Shown: piece after piece, positions 1 through 7,556 of the stretch
Numbering within the stretch: position 1 is the first letter of the stretch
Layout of the letters: each line of letters starts with the position of its first letter
Source of the DNA: a virus
IMG/VR virus record: IMGVR_UViG_3300020202_000194
Coordinates: 1-27,230 of that record
Reading direction: 5' to 3' (one strand)
Length of the DNA: 27,230 nucleotides
Made by a program: the position numbers and the translations under genes
Notes under the pieces: model-generated
What the model was told of the DNA's origin: nothing
Database searches by the model: none
The model's input: the letters and a program-made list of their open reading frames with translations, nothing else

Positions 1-377
1 CGTTCCTCCGCGCTGACGTCAGGCGATGTCAGCTCAGCGAAGTCCACGAGTCCGCTGAGCGTTGGATCGGCGGCGATTGCCGCGGCGGTTGCCATGAGGC
101 ACTCGTCGCGCTTCGCGGCGCGCGTTGCTTCATCACTGCCGGCGACGACGAGCTCGAACACCGCCTGGTGCTCGAACTCGTAGGGCGTCGCCGAACCGAG
201 CAGGTACTCCCCCTCGCTGCTCGTGCCCTCACTCAGGCTGACGGCGACCTTGGTCTCATCGACCGGCGATTCCTCGGGATCGAGCGCCCCGATCGGCTCG
301 CTTGCCACGGCGACTCCAAGCGCGGCGCCGATCAGCTCCGCGGCGCGCGCCAGCGCCGACGTGACGACGCGGGTCAT
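1..377 (-). CDS. Minor tail protein U-like (gpU), 3' end cut by the window edge
   Basis: An open minus-strand frame starts with ATG at 377, overlapping the stop of the previous gene (ATGA), and runs off the window after 125 codons without a stop. In lambda, gpU caps the head-proximal end of the tail tube and stops its polymerisation. The visible part has an N-terminal helix rich in Ala, then a mixed segment with YEFEHQAVFELVV and a helix containing KRDECLMATAAAIAADPTLSG; this layout of strand, helix and 'dptL.G' is common to tail-terminator proteins of the gpU and DUF3168 type. The call rests mainly on position: it follows gpFII and gpZ candidates in exact lambda order. The missing C-terminus prevents a length check. 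Confidence 0.6.
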   Translation of the reverse strand, partial: MTRVVTSALARAAELIGAALGVAVASEPIGALDPEESPVDETKVAVSLSEGTSSEGEYLLGSATPYEFEHQAVFELVVAGSDEATRAAKRDECLMATAAAIAADPTLSGLVDFAELTSPDVSAEE

Positions 378-1054
378 CGGCCTGGACCGCCTGTTGCGCG
401 TGCGACCACGGCTTCGTGCTCGATAGCAAAGAGCCGCATTGTCTCGACGCCGACGCGCTGCTCGAAGCCCTGCGAGGCCCGCTGCATCTGCGCGCTCGCG
501 TCGTGCTTCTTCGGAATCGTCGCGCTTTTGCGCACGACGAACAACGCACGAAAGCGGAGCTGGCCGGCCGAGCGCGTGTTGATCCATGCCCCGTAGGCAA
601 GCGTGCCGTCGCGCAGCTTCGACCAGGAGAGCTTTCCGTACTTTTGGCGCATAGCCGCGATGGTGCGGGCGAGGCGGCCGGACTGCTCGGCGAAGTTCGG
701 CTGCTTGAACTTGGCCGCTTCGCCGATCGGGATCATCAACCCGAGGCCCTTCGTCGTGATCACGGCGCCGGTTTCGAGATTGACGAGCGGGATCTCCGCG
801 CTGTTGCCGATGACATACGCCGGCGTGCGCGCCATCGCGCGCTGGTCCTTCGGAAAGATCGTGCCGCGGATCGCCGTGGCCAGGCGCGAGGCGCCGCGGA
901 TGCGCGCCTTGCGGACCGCGCCGCGGCCGGCGTCCTTGATCTTGTCGCCTTCGCTCTTCAGCGCGCGCCACTGACAGCGGCGATATAGCGCCTTCTCCGC
1001 CTCGGCGACACGGATCATCGATCCGAGTGGCGGGGTCGTGACATTGAGCAGCAT
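374..1054 (-). CDS. Minor tail protein Z-like (gpZ)
   Basis: 226 residues, against 192 for lambda gpZ. The start ATG at 1054 overlaps the stop of the preceding gene as TGATG; in-frame codons further upstream only read through the gpFII-like gene in another frame, so the shorter start is preferred. In lambda gpZ joins the tail end to the head and may be needed for correct DNA end placement. The N-terminal half is basic with a helix of YRRCQWRALKSEGDKIKDAG type; a middle part ends PAYVIGNSAEIPL and is followed by GLMIPIGEAAKF. The C-terminal third contains FALFVVRKS-like strand residues (RFRALFVVRKSATIPKKHDA). The fold family is inferred from synteny between gpFII and gpU candidates plus this general pattern. 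Confidence 0.65.
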   Translation of the reverse strand: MLLNVTTPPLGSMIRVAEAEKALYRRCQWRALKSEGDKIKDAGRGAVRKARIRGASRLATAIRGTIFPKDQRAMARTPAYVIGNSAEIPLVNLETGAVITTKGLGLMIPIGEAAKFKQPNFAEQSGRLARTIAAMRQKYGKLSWSKLRDGTLAYGAWINTRSAGQLRFRALFVVRKSATIPKKHDASAQMQRASQGFEQRVGVETMRLFAIEHEAVVARATGGPGR

Positions 1055-1401
1055 CAGACCTTCTCGACCTTCACGGTCCAACGCAAGCCGTCGTCGTCCT
1101 CGACCGTTGGCGCCGCTATGACGCGAAGCTTCGCGGTGACGCTGACGCCGTCGGGTCCCAACAGCTCGAACACGTCCCCCTTCTCGGGCCTTTGCGGCAG
1201 CGCGCTGCGCTGGAGCCGCAACAGCTCGTCGGCCGTTACGATCTTCGTGTCGTCGAGCCCGAACTCTGGCGCCGGACGAAAGCGCTCGACAACACACGTC
1301 GCCGGCGCGCCCGCCTGAGGGCGGAAGCGCGCCGGAACGGCGAACACGGAATCGCAAGCGCTGTGCAGAAGGCCCAGCGCTGCATCGAAGTCGACGCCCA
1401 T
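1054..1401 (-). CDS. Head-tail attachment protein, gpFII-like
   Basis: 115 residues, almost exactly the size of lambda gpFII (117). gpFII forms the ring at the head vertex to which the tail binds. The sequence begins MGVDFDAALGLLHSACDSV, similar in layout to the N-terminal helix of gpFII, then is mostly beta (ATCVVERFRPAPEF, KGDVFELLGPDGVSVTAKL, LRWTVKVEKV), including the 'kGD.f.l...sv..klRVi' arrangement typical of the small beta-barrel of this family. It starts 10 bases after the gpFI-like stop and ends overlapping the gpZ-like start. No strong ribosome-binding site is visible, so translation is probably coupled to the upstream gene. Assignment is by length, beta pattern and exact lambda gene order. 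Confidence 0.7.
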   Translation of the reverse strand: MGVDFDAALGLLHSACDSVFAVPARFRPQAGAPATCVVERFRPAPEFGLDDTKIVTADELLRLQRSALPQRPEKGDVFELLGPDGVSVTAKLRVIAAPTVEDDDGLRWTVKVEKV

Positions 1402-1410
1402 GGCTGGCGG

Positions 1411-2442
1411 CTACTCGACGATCTCAAGGAATCCGAGACTCTTCAGCGACTCCGCTTCGGCGGGGTCCATCAGCGGTGTCGTGCCGACGCCGATCGGCTG
1501 GTTGCGCGCGTTGAAGAGCCCGCCGCGAACAATGCGGACCTGCACGAACGTCGGACCGACCAGGCCGGCCTCGATCATGCCAGGCGTCGTGAGTTGCGCG
1601 ACCGGCGCGAACTCCATCGCCTTGAGATCAGCTTCGGCCTTAGCCTGCGCCGCCAGCTCCGCGGCCGCGTTCACCTCGTCGCGCACGGCTTGCGCCGCCG
1701 CAGTCCTCGCGGCTTCGTCGGCCACGCGCTGCAGCTCGGCCGCGTGGGCCGATTCGGCGGCGACGCGCGCGTCAGCCTCCGCCTTCGCGCGCGCTTCGGC
1801 GTCGGTCTTTTCCTGCGCCAGCCGCTCGGCTTCTGCGCGCGCCGCGGCGAGCTGCGCTTCGAGCTCCTCGCGCTCCTTCTTCTTCTTTGCAGCCTCGGCC
1901 TCGGCGGCGATGCGTTCAGCTTCCTCACGCGCCGCAGCCTCCGCGCGCGCCGCGCGATCGGCCTCCTCGCGCGCGCTCGCTTCGGCCGCCGCCTTTACTT
2001 CGGCTTCGGCGCGCGCACGCGCTTCGTCTTCCTCGGCCTTGCGATCTTTTTCGCGCTCGGCGGCAAGCGCCGCCTCGGCCTGGTCGAGTCGCGCGCGCAC
2101 GGCAGCGAGCTCTTGCTCGGCCGCCGCCGCTTTCGCGAGGGCTTCTTCGGCGCGCGCCGCCTCGTCCGGCGACGGCGCCGGGGGAGCGGACTCCGCCGGC
2201 AGCGAATCCGTCGCAGCGGCTGGTCCCGGCTCAGGGGAGGCGTCGGCGGCGGATGCGTCGGCCGACGGCGGAGCCACCGGCGGAGATTGTTGCGCCTCAC
2301 TCGGCGGCGCGCCATTTTCCGACGCTGCCTCGGCGGGCGGTTGTTCTGCTGCTGCCGCCGCATCGGCGGCAGGCGGCGCTTGTTCGTTGGACTGCGCGGT
2401 CGGCGCTGCGACCGTTTCGTCGGGCTTGTTCTCGTCGGGCAT
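1411..2442 (-). CDS. gpFI-like DNA-packaging/head protein with long coiled coil
   Basis: 343 residues in the slot of lambda gpFI (132 aa), which helps the terminase-DNA complex dock on proheads. Residues about 1-95 are a low-complexity Pro/Ala/Glu segment. Residues about 96-270 form an uninterrupted Ala/Glu/Arg-rich helix with coiled-coil heptads (repeats such as AEREKDRKAEEDEARARAEA and KKKKEREELEAQLA). Residues about 275-343 look globular (TFVQVRIVRGGLFNARNQP, ending LKSLGFLEIVE). The ATG at 2442 has GGAG at a good distance. A terminator and a 29-bp repeat lie just upstream, so it may have its own transcription unit. Function is inferred from position between the major capsid and gpFII genes. 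The extension is far larger than in lambda; such coiled coils can serve as spacers or scaffolds. Confidence 0.6.
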   Translation of the reverse strand: MPDENKPDETVAAPTAQSNEQAPPAADAAAAAEQPPAEAASENGAPPSEAQQSPPVAPPSADASAADASPEPGPAAATDSLPAESAPPAPSPDEAARAEEALAKAAAAEQELAAVRARLDQAEAALAAEREKDRKAEEDEARARAEAEVKAAAEASAREEADRAARAEAAAREEAERIAAEAEAAKKKKEREELEAQLAAARAEAERLAQEKTDAEARAKAEADARVAAESAHAAELQRVADEAARTAAAQAVRDEVNAAAELAAQAKAEADLKAMEFAPVAQLTTPGMIEAGLVGPTFVQVRIVRGGLFNARNQPIGVGTTPLMDPAEAESLKSLGFLEIVE

Positions 2443-2461
2443 CGCGCCGCTCCGTCATCGT

Positions 2462-2490
2462 CGGCGTTAGCGCTGTTGCGCGGACCGCCG
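2462..2490 (-). repeat. 29-bp perfect repeat, copy 1, upstream of the gpFI-like gene
   Basis: This 29-base sequence (plus strand begins CGGCGTTAGCGC and ends GCGGACCGCCG) occurs identically at 19123-19151. In both places it is in the same orientation relative to a minus-strand gene, with its edge 19 and 17 bases upstream of the ATG, and in both a hairpin lies further upstream. Its ends are short inverted repeats (CGGC/GCCG). It holds no obvious -35/-10 pair. It may be a protein-binding or start-associated element; function is not known. Confidence 0.75.
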
Positions 2491-2500
2491 AATGAAAGGG

Positions 2501-2540
2501 AAGGAAAACGAACGGCCAGGCCGGTGGGCGGCCTGGCCGT
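2501..2540 (-). terminator. Rho-independent terminator after the major capsid gene
   Basis: Positions 2512-2523 and 2529-2540 form a 12-bp perfect stem with a 5-base loop. Read on the minus strand it is followed by TCGTTTTCCTTCCC, a T-rich tract. It sits 50 bases past the major capsid stop codon and ahead of the gpFI-like gene, so it should limit read-through from the strongly expressed capsid gene. Confidence 0.75.
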
Positions 2541-2589
2541 CAGTCGAGGGGTCCTCGCGCATGGGGAAGAGACGCGCGCGAGCTCTGCG

Positions 2590-3594
2590 TTAGGTGCGCC
2601 GCGCGCTCTGCAGAACGCCAGGGCGCGTGCAGATGTTGAGCGGATTCGACTGCGCCTCGAGTTCGAGGCCCTTGTCGAACTTCATGGGCGCCGCCTTCGC
2701 GTAGCGCGGCAGGCCGATCGTGTTGACGGTTTCGAGATAGTCGGCCGGCGCGAAGATCGTCTTGAAGAGATCGGGCACGCCGGTCGGGAAGAAGCGGCAC
2801 TTGTCCGTGCCGATCGCCACCGGGCCGTGGCCGCGATAGTTCTCGAATACGATGCCGCCGTACTGGAAAGTCTGGTAGGCGGAGTTCTCGCGCAGCACGT
2901 CGGCGCTTTGCTGGATCTCGAACAGCTTCTGCGTTTCGGGATGCGAGATGAGGTCGTCGAAGAACGCATCGCCGCAGAGCGCGTGCACGCCCGTGAACGG
3001 GATGTTGCCCAGTGCGACAGCGATCGCGCGGATGACCTGCGTGCACTTCCGCTTCACCGCGCCCACCGCCGGCGACGCGTTGTCGAGGTCGAAATCGATC
3101 TCGGTCGGCTCAGCGATGTTGAACGTGGTGAAGAGGTTGTAGAGGACGGTCGAACCGTCGGCGTCGAGCACCTTGCCCTGCAGCGCGCCCATGCGGTGAT
3201 ACTCGAGGGTATAGTCGAGATCGCGCGACATGGCGCCGAGCTTCTCGTCGCGCTTGGCCTGCTGCGCCACGAGCGTGTCGGGCGAACCGAACGCGCGCAC
3301 GTTCTGGATCGAGTCGGCGTAGAGCGCGTCGTTGACCTGCAGGTGCGGCACGGCGAGCTGCACGCCGCGGCGCTTGTCGTCCATGCGCGTCTGGCCGACG
3401 GCGCCGCGCTTGGACGTCGCCACGAGCGTCAGTACGCCGGCGATGCTCTCGACCGCGACCGACGTCGTCTCGACGCCGCTCTCGGTGAAGAGTCCGAGCT
3501 CGCCGAGGCGGCCAGGCAAGAACGGCTGCGCGTTGATCGCGGCGACCAGCGCCGTCGTGGTGAAGAGGTCAGGTTTGAAGACGTCGGGAAACAT
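2590..3594 (-). CDS. Major capsid protein E (gpE family)
   Basis: 334 residues, close to lambda gpE (341), matching the phage major capsid protein E family with the HK97 fold. It forms the icosahedral shell. Visible family features are the N-terminal FKPDLFTTTALVAAINAQPF, then the LGELGLFTESGVETTSVAVE stretch, a middle LDYTLEYHRMGALQGKVLDA, and near the C-terminus FFPTGVPDLFKTIFAPADYL and the KGLELEAQSNPLNICTRP ending; these are landmarks of this family. ATG at 3594 is preceded by CTGGAGAAC, a good ribosome-binding site. It follows the decoration gene by 83 bases and is followed by a terminator. No processing site or frameshift is apparent. Confidence 0.93.
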   Translation of the reverse strand: MFPDVFKPDLFTTTALVAAINAQPFLPGRLGELGLFTESGVETTSVAVESIAGVLTLVATSKRGAVGQTRMDDKRRGVQLAVPHLQVNDALYADSIQNVRAFGSPDTLVAQQAKRDEKLGAMSRDLDYTLEYHRMGALQGKVLDADGSTVLYNLFTTFNIAEPTEIDFDLDNASPAVGAVKRKCTQVIRAIAVALGNIPFTGVHALCGDAFFDDLISHPETQKLFEIQQSADVLRENSAYQTFQYGGIVFENYRGHGPVAIGTDKCRFFPTGVPDLFKTIFAPADYLETVNTIGLPRYAKAAPMKFDKGLELEAQSNPLNICTRPGVLQSARRT

Positions 3595-3619
3595 CGGAAG
3601 TTCTCCAGGATCGAGGGTT

Positions 3620-3637
3620 CCGGCGCTCCCCCGCCGG
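3620..3637 (-). promoter_or_regulatory. Small hairpin in the leader of the major capsid gene
   Basis: CCGGCG and CGCCGG pair across a 6-base loop, 26 bases upstream of the capsid ATG. There is no T tract on either side, so it is not a clear terminator. It could protect the 5' end of a processed capsid mRNA; this is speculation. Confidence 0.3.
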
Positions 3638-3677
3638 CTAGGTCAGTCGAAGTGTGTGTGAAGGGTGAGAGCGCGCC

Positions 3678-4052
3678 TCAGCGCACGATGATGCCTTCGG
3701 TCGCGAGGTGGCCGTGCAGCGAGGCTTTGTTGCCCGCGCTGGCGCCGGCCATGTAATTGAGCGCGCCGACCTTCACTTCCGCGTCGCGGCGGAGCACCAG
3801 GCCAGGCTTGTCAGCCGCGGAGGCATCGACGTCCTCGAGCAGCACGGCCTTCGCCGTCTGGCTGCCGTCCGACGCCGGCGTCACGTTGTCGGCGATCTTG
3901 TATTTGCCGCTCGCGGTGACGATGCCGACGACCGCGCCGGCCTTCAGGTTCTGGCCGGAGAGGATCGTCACGGTCTCGCGCGAACGATGGCCGTTCGCTT
4001 CCGATAGGATCGCTTCGAGCGGATAGTTGTTTTCAGTGAACGACGTGGGCAT
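3678..4052 (-). CDS. Head decoration protein D (gpD family)
   Basis: 124 residues, close to lambda gpD (110). gpD trimers stabilise the expanded capsid at three-fold positions. The sequence shows the family pattern: a flexible N-terminus (MPTSFTENNYPLEAILSE), the conserved SRETVTILSGQNLKAGAVVG start of the beta core, then GKYKIADNVTPASDGSQTAKAVLLEDVDASAA and a C-terminal strand pair ending LHGHLATEGIIVR. The ATG has an excellent AGGAGG ribosome-binding site at the right spacing, as expected for a protein made in capsid amounts. It lies between the protease/scaffold gene and the capsid gene, exactly as in lambda. Confidence 0.93.
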   Translation of the reverse strand: MPTSFTENNYPLEAILSEANGHRSRETVTILSGQNLKAGAVVGIVTASGKYKIADNVTPASDGSQTAKAVLLEDVDASAADKPGLVLRRDAEVKVGALNYMAGASAGNKASLHGHLATEGIIVR

Positions 4053-4097
4053 TTTCGCCCTCCTGCTTTCAATGTTGGGTTGGTCCAGTTCAGGCGT

Positions 4098-4123
4098 GCG
4101 CGGAGCCCTCGATCTCTCCGCGC
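4098..4123 (-). other. Hairpin between the gpC-like and gpD genes
   Basis: An 8-bp inverted repeat (GCGCGGAG/CTCCGCGC) with a 10-base loop lies in the 83-base gap after the protease/scaffold stop codon. No T tract follows it on the minus strand, so it is more likely an mRNA processing or stability hairpin than a terminator. Confidence 0.3.
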
Positions 4124-4135
4124 GGCCTGCGCGCG

Positions 4136-4648
4136 TTACTTCTTGCCGCTCGCTTGCTTGGCGCGCCGGTCGTAGATGCCTTGCGGATTGAGCTGCGTGA
4201 CGGTCGCGCCGCGCGCTGGTTGCTCGCCGCCGCCGTCGCCGCCGAGACGGCGCGCGCTCTCTTCCTCGCCCATGCGTGTCGCGAGGTTGGTGCGCTTGCC
4301 GAGGTTCGGCGCCATGGCCTTGAATTGCGCGAGCGAGAGACCCGCTTCGATCGCGGCGAGCGCACCGGCCGGATTGGCCTTGCCTTCTTTCGATGCGGCG
4401 ATCGCCGCGGCGTGCGGATTGGCCTTCGCCTTGCCGCGCGCCGCCGCCGCCGGCGCGGCTTCTTCTTCCGTCGTTTCTTCTTCGGTCTCGGCCGGTTCGG
4501 CTTCGCCTTCCTCGCGGTTGACGATGCCGCAGATCTGCACGAACTGGCCGATCTTCGCGTTATCGTCGGCCGGCTCTTCGGCGATGATCGCAGCGATCTC
4601 GTCGTAACGCTTGATCTGCTCTTCGGGCGGCAGGGTGGTCGGGTCCAT
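4136..4648 (-). CDS. Nested in-frame scaffold protein (Nu3-like), C-terminal part of gpC
   Basis: In lambda the scaffold Nu3 is translated from an internal start in gene C. Here an in-frame ATG at codon 344 of the protease gene is preceded by AGGAG with a 7-base spacer, a better ribosome-binding site than that of the full gene. It would give 170 residues starting MDPTTLPPEEQIKRYDE. The product is helical, with an acidic run (EEGEAEPAETEEETTEEE) in the middle and a conserved-looking C-terminal part containing NPAGALAAIEAGLSLAQFKA, the type of helical, charged composition expected of a scaffold core. The linker just upstream is a plausible cleavage zone. Start use is inferred from sequence and lambda precedent only. 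Confidence 0.65.
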   Translation of the reverse strand: MDPTTLPPEEQIKRYDEIAAIIAEEPADDNAKIGQFVQICGIVNREEGEAEPAETEEETTEEEAAPAAAARGKAKANPHAAAIAASKEGKANPAGALAAIEAGLSLAQFKAMAPNLGKRTNLATRMGEEESARRLGGDGGGEQPARGATVTQLNPQGIYDRRAKQASGKK

Positions 4649-5677
4649 CGTCTGGCTCCTGGGTTTCGCCGTGGCGCGGGGACGCGTCGGCGTTGTTGAA
4701 CCGGTCGCGCGTGCGCTCGACCGGCGGGGTTGCGCGGCATTCCCCCGCGCGGGATTCTGCTTGGTGGCTGCGCGCGCAGCAGGCGCCGGCGGCGAAGCGG
4801 GCGCGATGACGGGTGCGGCCGCGCGCGCGAGCAGCGCGGCGCAGGCCTGGTCGAACGTCTCGACGGCGTCCGCGAACTTGCCGGCCACGGCGGCGTCGGC
4901 CGTGATGCACGCGCCCTGCGTCGCTTGGACCGAGACTTCATCGATGCCGCGCAGGCGCGCGACGTGCGCGTTGAACGGCGCGTCGCAGAGCGCGATCTCG
5001 CGCTGCAGCTGCGCCAGCGCCGCGGCCGTCAGCGGTTCGAGCGGATTGGTCTCGGCCTTACGCGGCTTCGAGCGGATGACTTGCGCGGTCACGCCGGCGT
5101 CGTCGAGCGCGCGCGAGAACTCGGCGTGGATGCAGAGCGCGCCGATCGAGCCGACGATGCCCGTCGTCGGCGCCGACAAGCGGCCCGTCGCGGTCGCGAG
5201 CCAGTAGGCCATGCTCGTCGCATAGTCGTTGGCGAACGCAGCGCAGGGCTTGCGCGCGGCCACCGCCTCGAGCGCGGCGGCGCACTCCGCGCCGCCAGTG
5301 ACGTAGCCGCCGGGCGAATCGAAGTGGAACAGGATCGCCTTGACGTCGCCGTCCTTGGACGCATCGTCAGCGACGCCGGCGAGATCTTCGTACCAGACCC
5401 ACGGCCAGAAATAGCGCATGGGTCCGAGGTCGCCCCAGATCGGGATGATCGCCAGGCCGTCGGCGCGCTTGAAGTAGCCGCACGTCAGGCGCGTCCACAC
5501 GCACTCGACGCCGTCCATTGATTGCGCCTTGAGCGCGGTCGCGATCATCGCCCAAGCGCGCGGCTTGGTTTCATCCGACGCGCTCGCGCGCTTCGGCCAG
5601 CGGTCGATGTGCTCGAGCGCGATGCCGAGCGGCTCGCGTCCGAAACGCGAGACCAGGTCCTGTTCGTGACGCGGCAT
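4136..5677 (-). CDS. Capsid maturation protease, gpC-like (peptidase S49)
   Basis: 513 residues, against 439 for lambda gpC. The N-terminal part (about 60-300) is a ClpP/crotonase-fold S49 protease that digests the scaffold and allows head expansion. Landmarks: FHFDSPGGYVTGG (118-129), then AFANDYATSMAYWLA where Ser155 aligns with the nucleophile region of gpC, GIVGSIGALCIHAEF (173-187), and SKPRKAETNP where Lys207 matches the catalytic-lysine position. The usual small residue following the serine is Met here rather than Ala, a mild oddity. Residues about 300-345 are a Pro/Ala/Arg linker, and the C-terminal 170 residues can be made separately as a scaffold. ATG at 5677 has AAGGAC upstream. 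The next gene upstream is the portal, 11 bases away. Confidence 0.9.
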   Translation of the reverse strand: MPRHEQDLVSRFGREPLGIALEHIDRWPKRASASDETKPRAWAMIATALKAQSMDGVECVWTRLTCGYFKRADGLAIIPIWGDLGPMRYFWPWVWYEDLAGVADDASKDGDVKAILFHFDSPGGYVTGGAECAAALEAVAARKPCAAFANDYATSMAYWLATATGRLSAPTTGIVGSIGALCIHAEFSRALDDAGVTAQVIRSKPRKAETNPLEPLTAAALAQLQREIALCDAPFNAHVARLRGIDEVSVQATQGACITADAAVAGKFADAVETFDQACAALLARAAAPVIAPASPPAPAARAATKQNPARGNAAQPRRSSARATGSTTPTRPRATAKPRSQTMDPTTLPPEEQIKRYDEIAAIIAEEPADDNAKIGQFVQICGIVNREEGEAEPAETEEETTEEEAAPAAAARGKAKANPHAAAIAASKEGKANPAGALAAIEAGLSLAQFKAMAPNLGKRTNLATRMGEEESARRLGGDGGGEQPARGATVTQLNPQGIYDRRAKQASGKK

Positions 5678-5688
5678 GTCGGTGTCCT

Positions 5689-7317
5689 TCAGGCCGCGCT
5701 CGGTTGCGCGGGCGTTGTCTCTGGCGCGGTGATCTGCGGCGCGGCGGCCGCCGCGAGCGTCACGCCGCCGGCGGGCGCTTCGAGACCCATCTCCTGCATC
5801 AGCAGGAGCTCACGCTTGCGCTCCGCAAGCACGTCGCGAATGTTGCGCCCGTTCGAGGCGCAGACCGCCGTCGCGGTCGTGAACAGATTCTCGACTTCCA
5901 TCGCCTCGGCCTGGATCTCTTTCGGCGCGTCGATGTAGCCCTTGCCGGGTGCGATCCAGCGGCAGCGTGTGAAGGCCGCGAGGTTCTCCCAATAGTCGGG
6001 CGCGCCGGCCGGCAGCGCGACCTTGCCGGACTCCACCGCTTCCTCGAGCCAGGCGACGTAGAAGGGCTGCACGACCTGATCGCGCAGCAGCGTCTGCAGG
6101 GCCTGCGTTTCCGCGAAGGCGTGGATCATGGCCGCGCGCGCCGACGAATAGTTCGTCGTCGAATAGTCCATCGCCAGCTCTTCGTAGGTGCAGCCCACGG
6201 AGGCGGCGATGCGGCGGAGCATCGTGCGCGTGTAACCTTCGAACGACCCGACGTCGCGCGACTGCGTAAAGATCTGCAGCTCGTCGTCCGGGGGCAGCAC
6301 CGGCAACTGAACATTTCCACCGAGCTCGACGACGCGCCCGCCATATGTGTCGGTGCGGGAATCCTCCCACTTCTGCATCGCCTCCGCTTCGAAATTCTCA
6401 CTGACGGCCGAGGGGCCCGCGTTCGACTTCACCGCACCGAGCAGCAGAGCGTTGAGGATCGCGTTCTCCAGCGTCGCGCCGCTGAACTTCTCCAGCGCCT
6501 TCAGCGTCGAGAGGGCGGACACGAGCTGAGACACGCCGCGCGTCTGGCCGGCGCGCTCTCGGTCGTAGACGTGCAGGAAGTTCGGGCGGCCCCATGGCGT
6601 CCAGCGCGAGATGCGCCGCCATTGCGTGTTGGCGATGTTCTCGACGCCGACATCCGCTGGATGGCGCGCGCGCACCCAGTACGCGATCGGCGCGCGCGAG
6701 ACGGGGTCGAGCTCGACGCCGGCGCGCATGAGATCGGTGTCGCCGGCGTTGTCTTTGTTGCAGACGCGATCGGTGTCGATCACGTCGAGCCTGGTCGCCC
6801 ACTCGGAGCACGGCTCGCCCGGCGACCATGGGATGTGCGCGAAGGCCTCGCCGTCGATGAACCAGGACGCCGCGGTCGTGCGCAACAGCCCGCCGAAGGT
6901 GAGCTGACGCTGCGCGTCCATCTCGAACGTGTGGCCGTAGGCGTAGCCCAGCCAGGCGCGCTCGATCGACGCGTTCAGCGCGGTCGTCGCCGCTTCATCG
7001 AGCCCGAGCGCGACGCCGTCGACGTCCGCGACCAGCTGCCAGCCGCTGCCCACCGCGCTCGAGACCCGCCGGCGCTTGGCCGATGCGACGGCGGTGTCGT
7101 TGCGCGCCAGATCGCGCGAACGCGCCACGATATCGGGGCGCTCGGTCAAGTACTCGCGGTCGGCGCTGGCCAGACGCGGGCGCCAGTACTTCAGAAGCAT
7201 GCCGTCCTTCTCGGCGGCGCGATAGGCGCTTCCCGCGAACTTCATCGCAGCGCCGACGCCGCCGGCGAACACGCGCACGGCCAGGCCGACGCGGTCGAGG
7301 AGTGAGGCTGGTTTCAT
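5689..7317 (-). CDS. Portal protein (gpB, lambda family)
   Basis: 542 residues, near lambda gpB (533). The portal dodecamer forms the DNA entry channel at one capsid vertex, docks the terminase and later the head-tail connector. Family landmarks are RDLARNDTAVASAKRRR and VGSGWQL (68-95), the GEAFAHIPW segment (156-164), NFLHVYDRERAGQTRGVS (246-263), which is highly typical of lambda portals, and a downstream TYEELAMDYSTTNYSSARAA. The C-terminus is a Pro/Ala-rich tail; in lambda gpB the end is trimmed by proteolysis. It overlaps the gpW start by 4 bases (ATGA) and ends 11 bases before the protease gene. No transmembrane or signal segment is expected. Confidence 0.94.
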   Translation of the reverse strand: MKPASLLDRVGLAVRVFAGGVGAAMKFAGSAYRAAEKDGMLLKYWRPRLASADREYLTERPDIVARSRDLARNDTAVASAKRRRVSSAVGSGWQLVADVDGVALGLDEAATTALNASIERAWLGYAYGHTFEMDAQRQLTFGGLLRTTAASWFIDGEAFAHIPWSPGEPCSEWATRLDVIDTDRVCNKDNAGDTDLMRAGVELDPVSRAPIAYWVRARHPADVGVENIANTQWRRISRWTPWGRPNFLHVYDRERAGQTRGVSQLVSALSTLKALEKFSGATLENAILNALLLGAVKSNAGPSAVSENFEAEAMQKWEDSRTDTYGGRVVELGGNVQLPVLPPDDELQIFTQSRDVGSFEGYTRTMLRRIAASVGCTYEELAMDYSTTNYSSARAAMIHAFAETQALQTLLRDQVVQPFYVAWLEEAVESGKVALPAGAPDYWENLAAFTRCRWIAPGKGYIDAPKEIQAEAMEVENLFTTATAVCASNGRNIRDVLAERKRELLLMQEMGLEAPAGGVTLAAAAAPQITAPETTPAQPSAA

Positions 7318-7556
7318 GACCTGATCACAAATCCGAATGAGCCGCGGCGGCGCACGACGCCGTCGCCGGCGTCGGCCGCTTCAAGCTTGTCGATTTCCGC
7401 GTCGATGACCTTGAGCGCGTCGAGGGCGGGCAGCGCCTGCAGCGACACCGATCGGCCGCCCGAGCTCACGCTCGCGAGCTGCTCGCCGCGGATGATCTTC
7501 TTGCGCGCAAGGCGAAGCTCGGCGAGCCAGGCTGCGTCTTCGGCCGAGAGCGCCAT
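7314..7556 (-). CDS. Head-tail joining protein gpW-like
   Basis: 80 residues, against 68 in lambda. gpW completes the portal channel and prevents DNA loss from filled heads. The protein starts MALSAEDAAWLAELRLARKK, then has a short beta hairpin with RSVSLQAL and a second helix (LKVIDAEIDKLEAA), which is the helix-hairpin-helix outline of gpW, and ends in a basic tail. It overlaps the portal gene by 4 bases. In lambda it follows gene A directly; here a gene on the opposite strand separates the two. Family membership is based on size, outline and position. Confidence 0.75.
   Translation of the reverse strand: MALSAEDAAWLAELRLARKKIIRGEQLASVSSGGRSVSLQALPALDALKVIDAEIDKLEAADAGDGVVRRRGSFGFVIRS

Noticed and set aside
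1192-3756. Very long plus-strand open frame opposite the capsid genes
   Set aside because: It is antisense to clear gpE, gpFI and gpFII genes and is Arg-rich, the usual effect of high GC codon bias on the opposite strand. Similar long frames at 5704-7305, 8651-10570 and 11439-12713 (plus) and 21633-23096 (minus) were rejected for the same reason.
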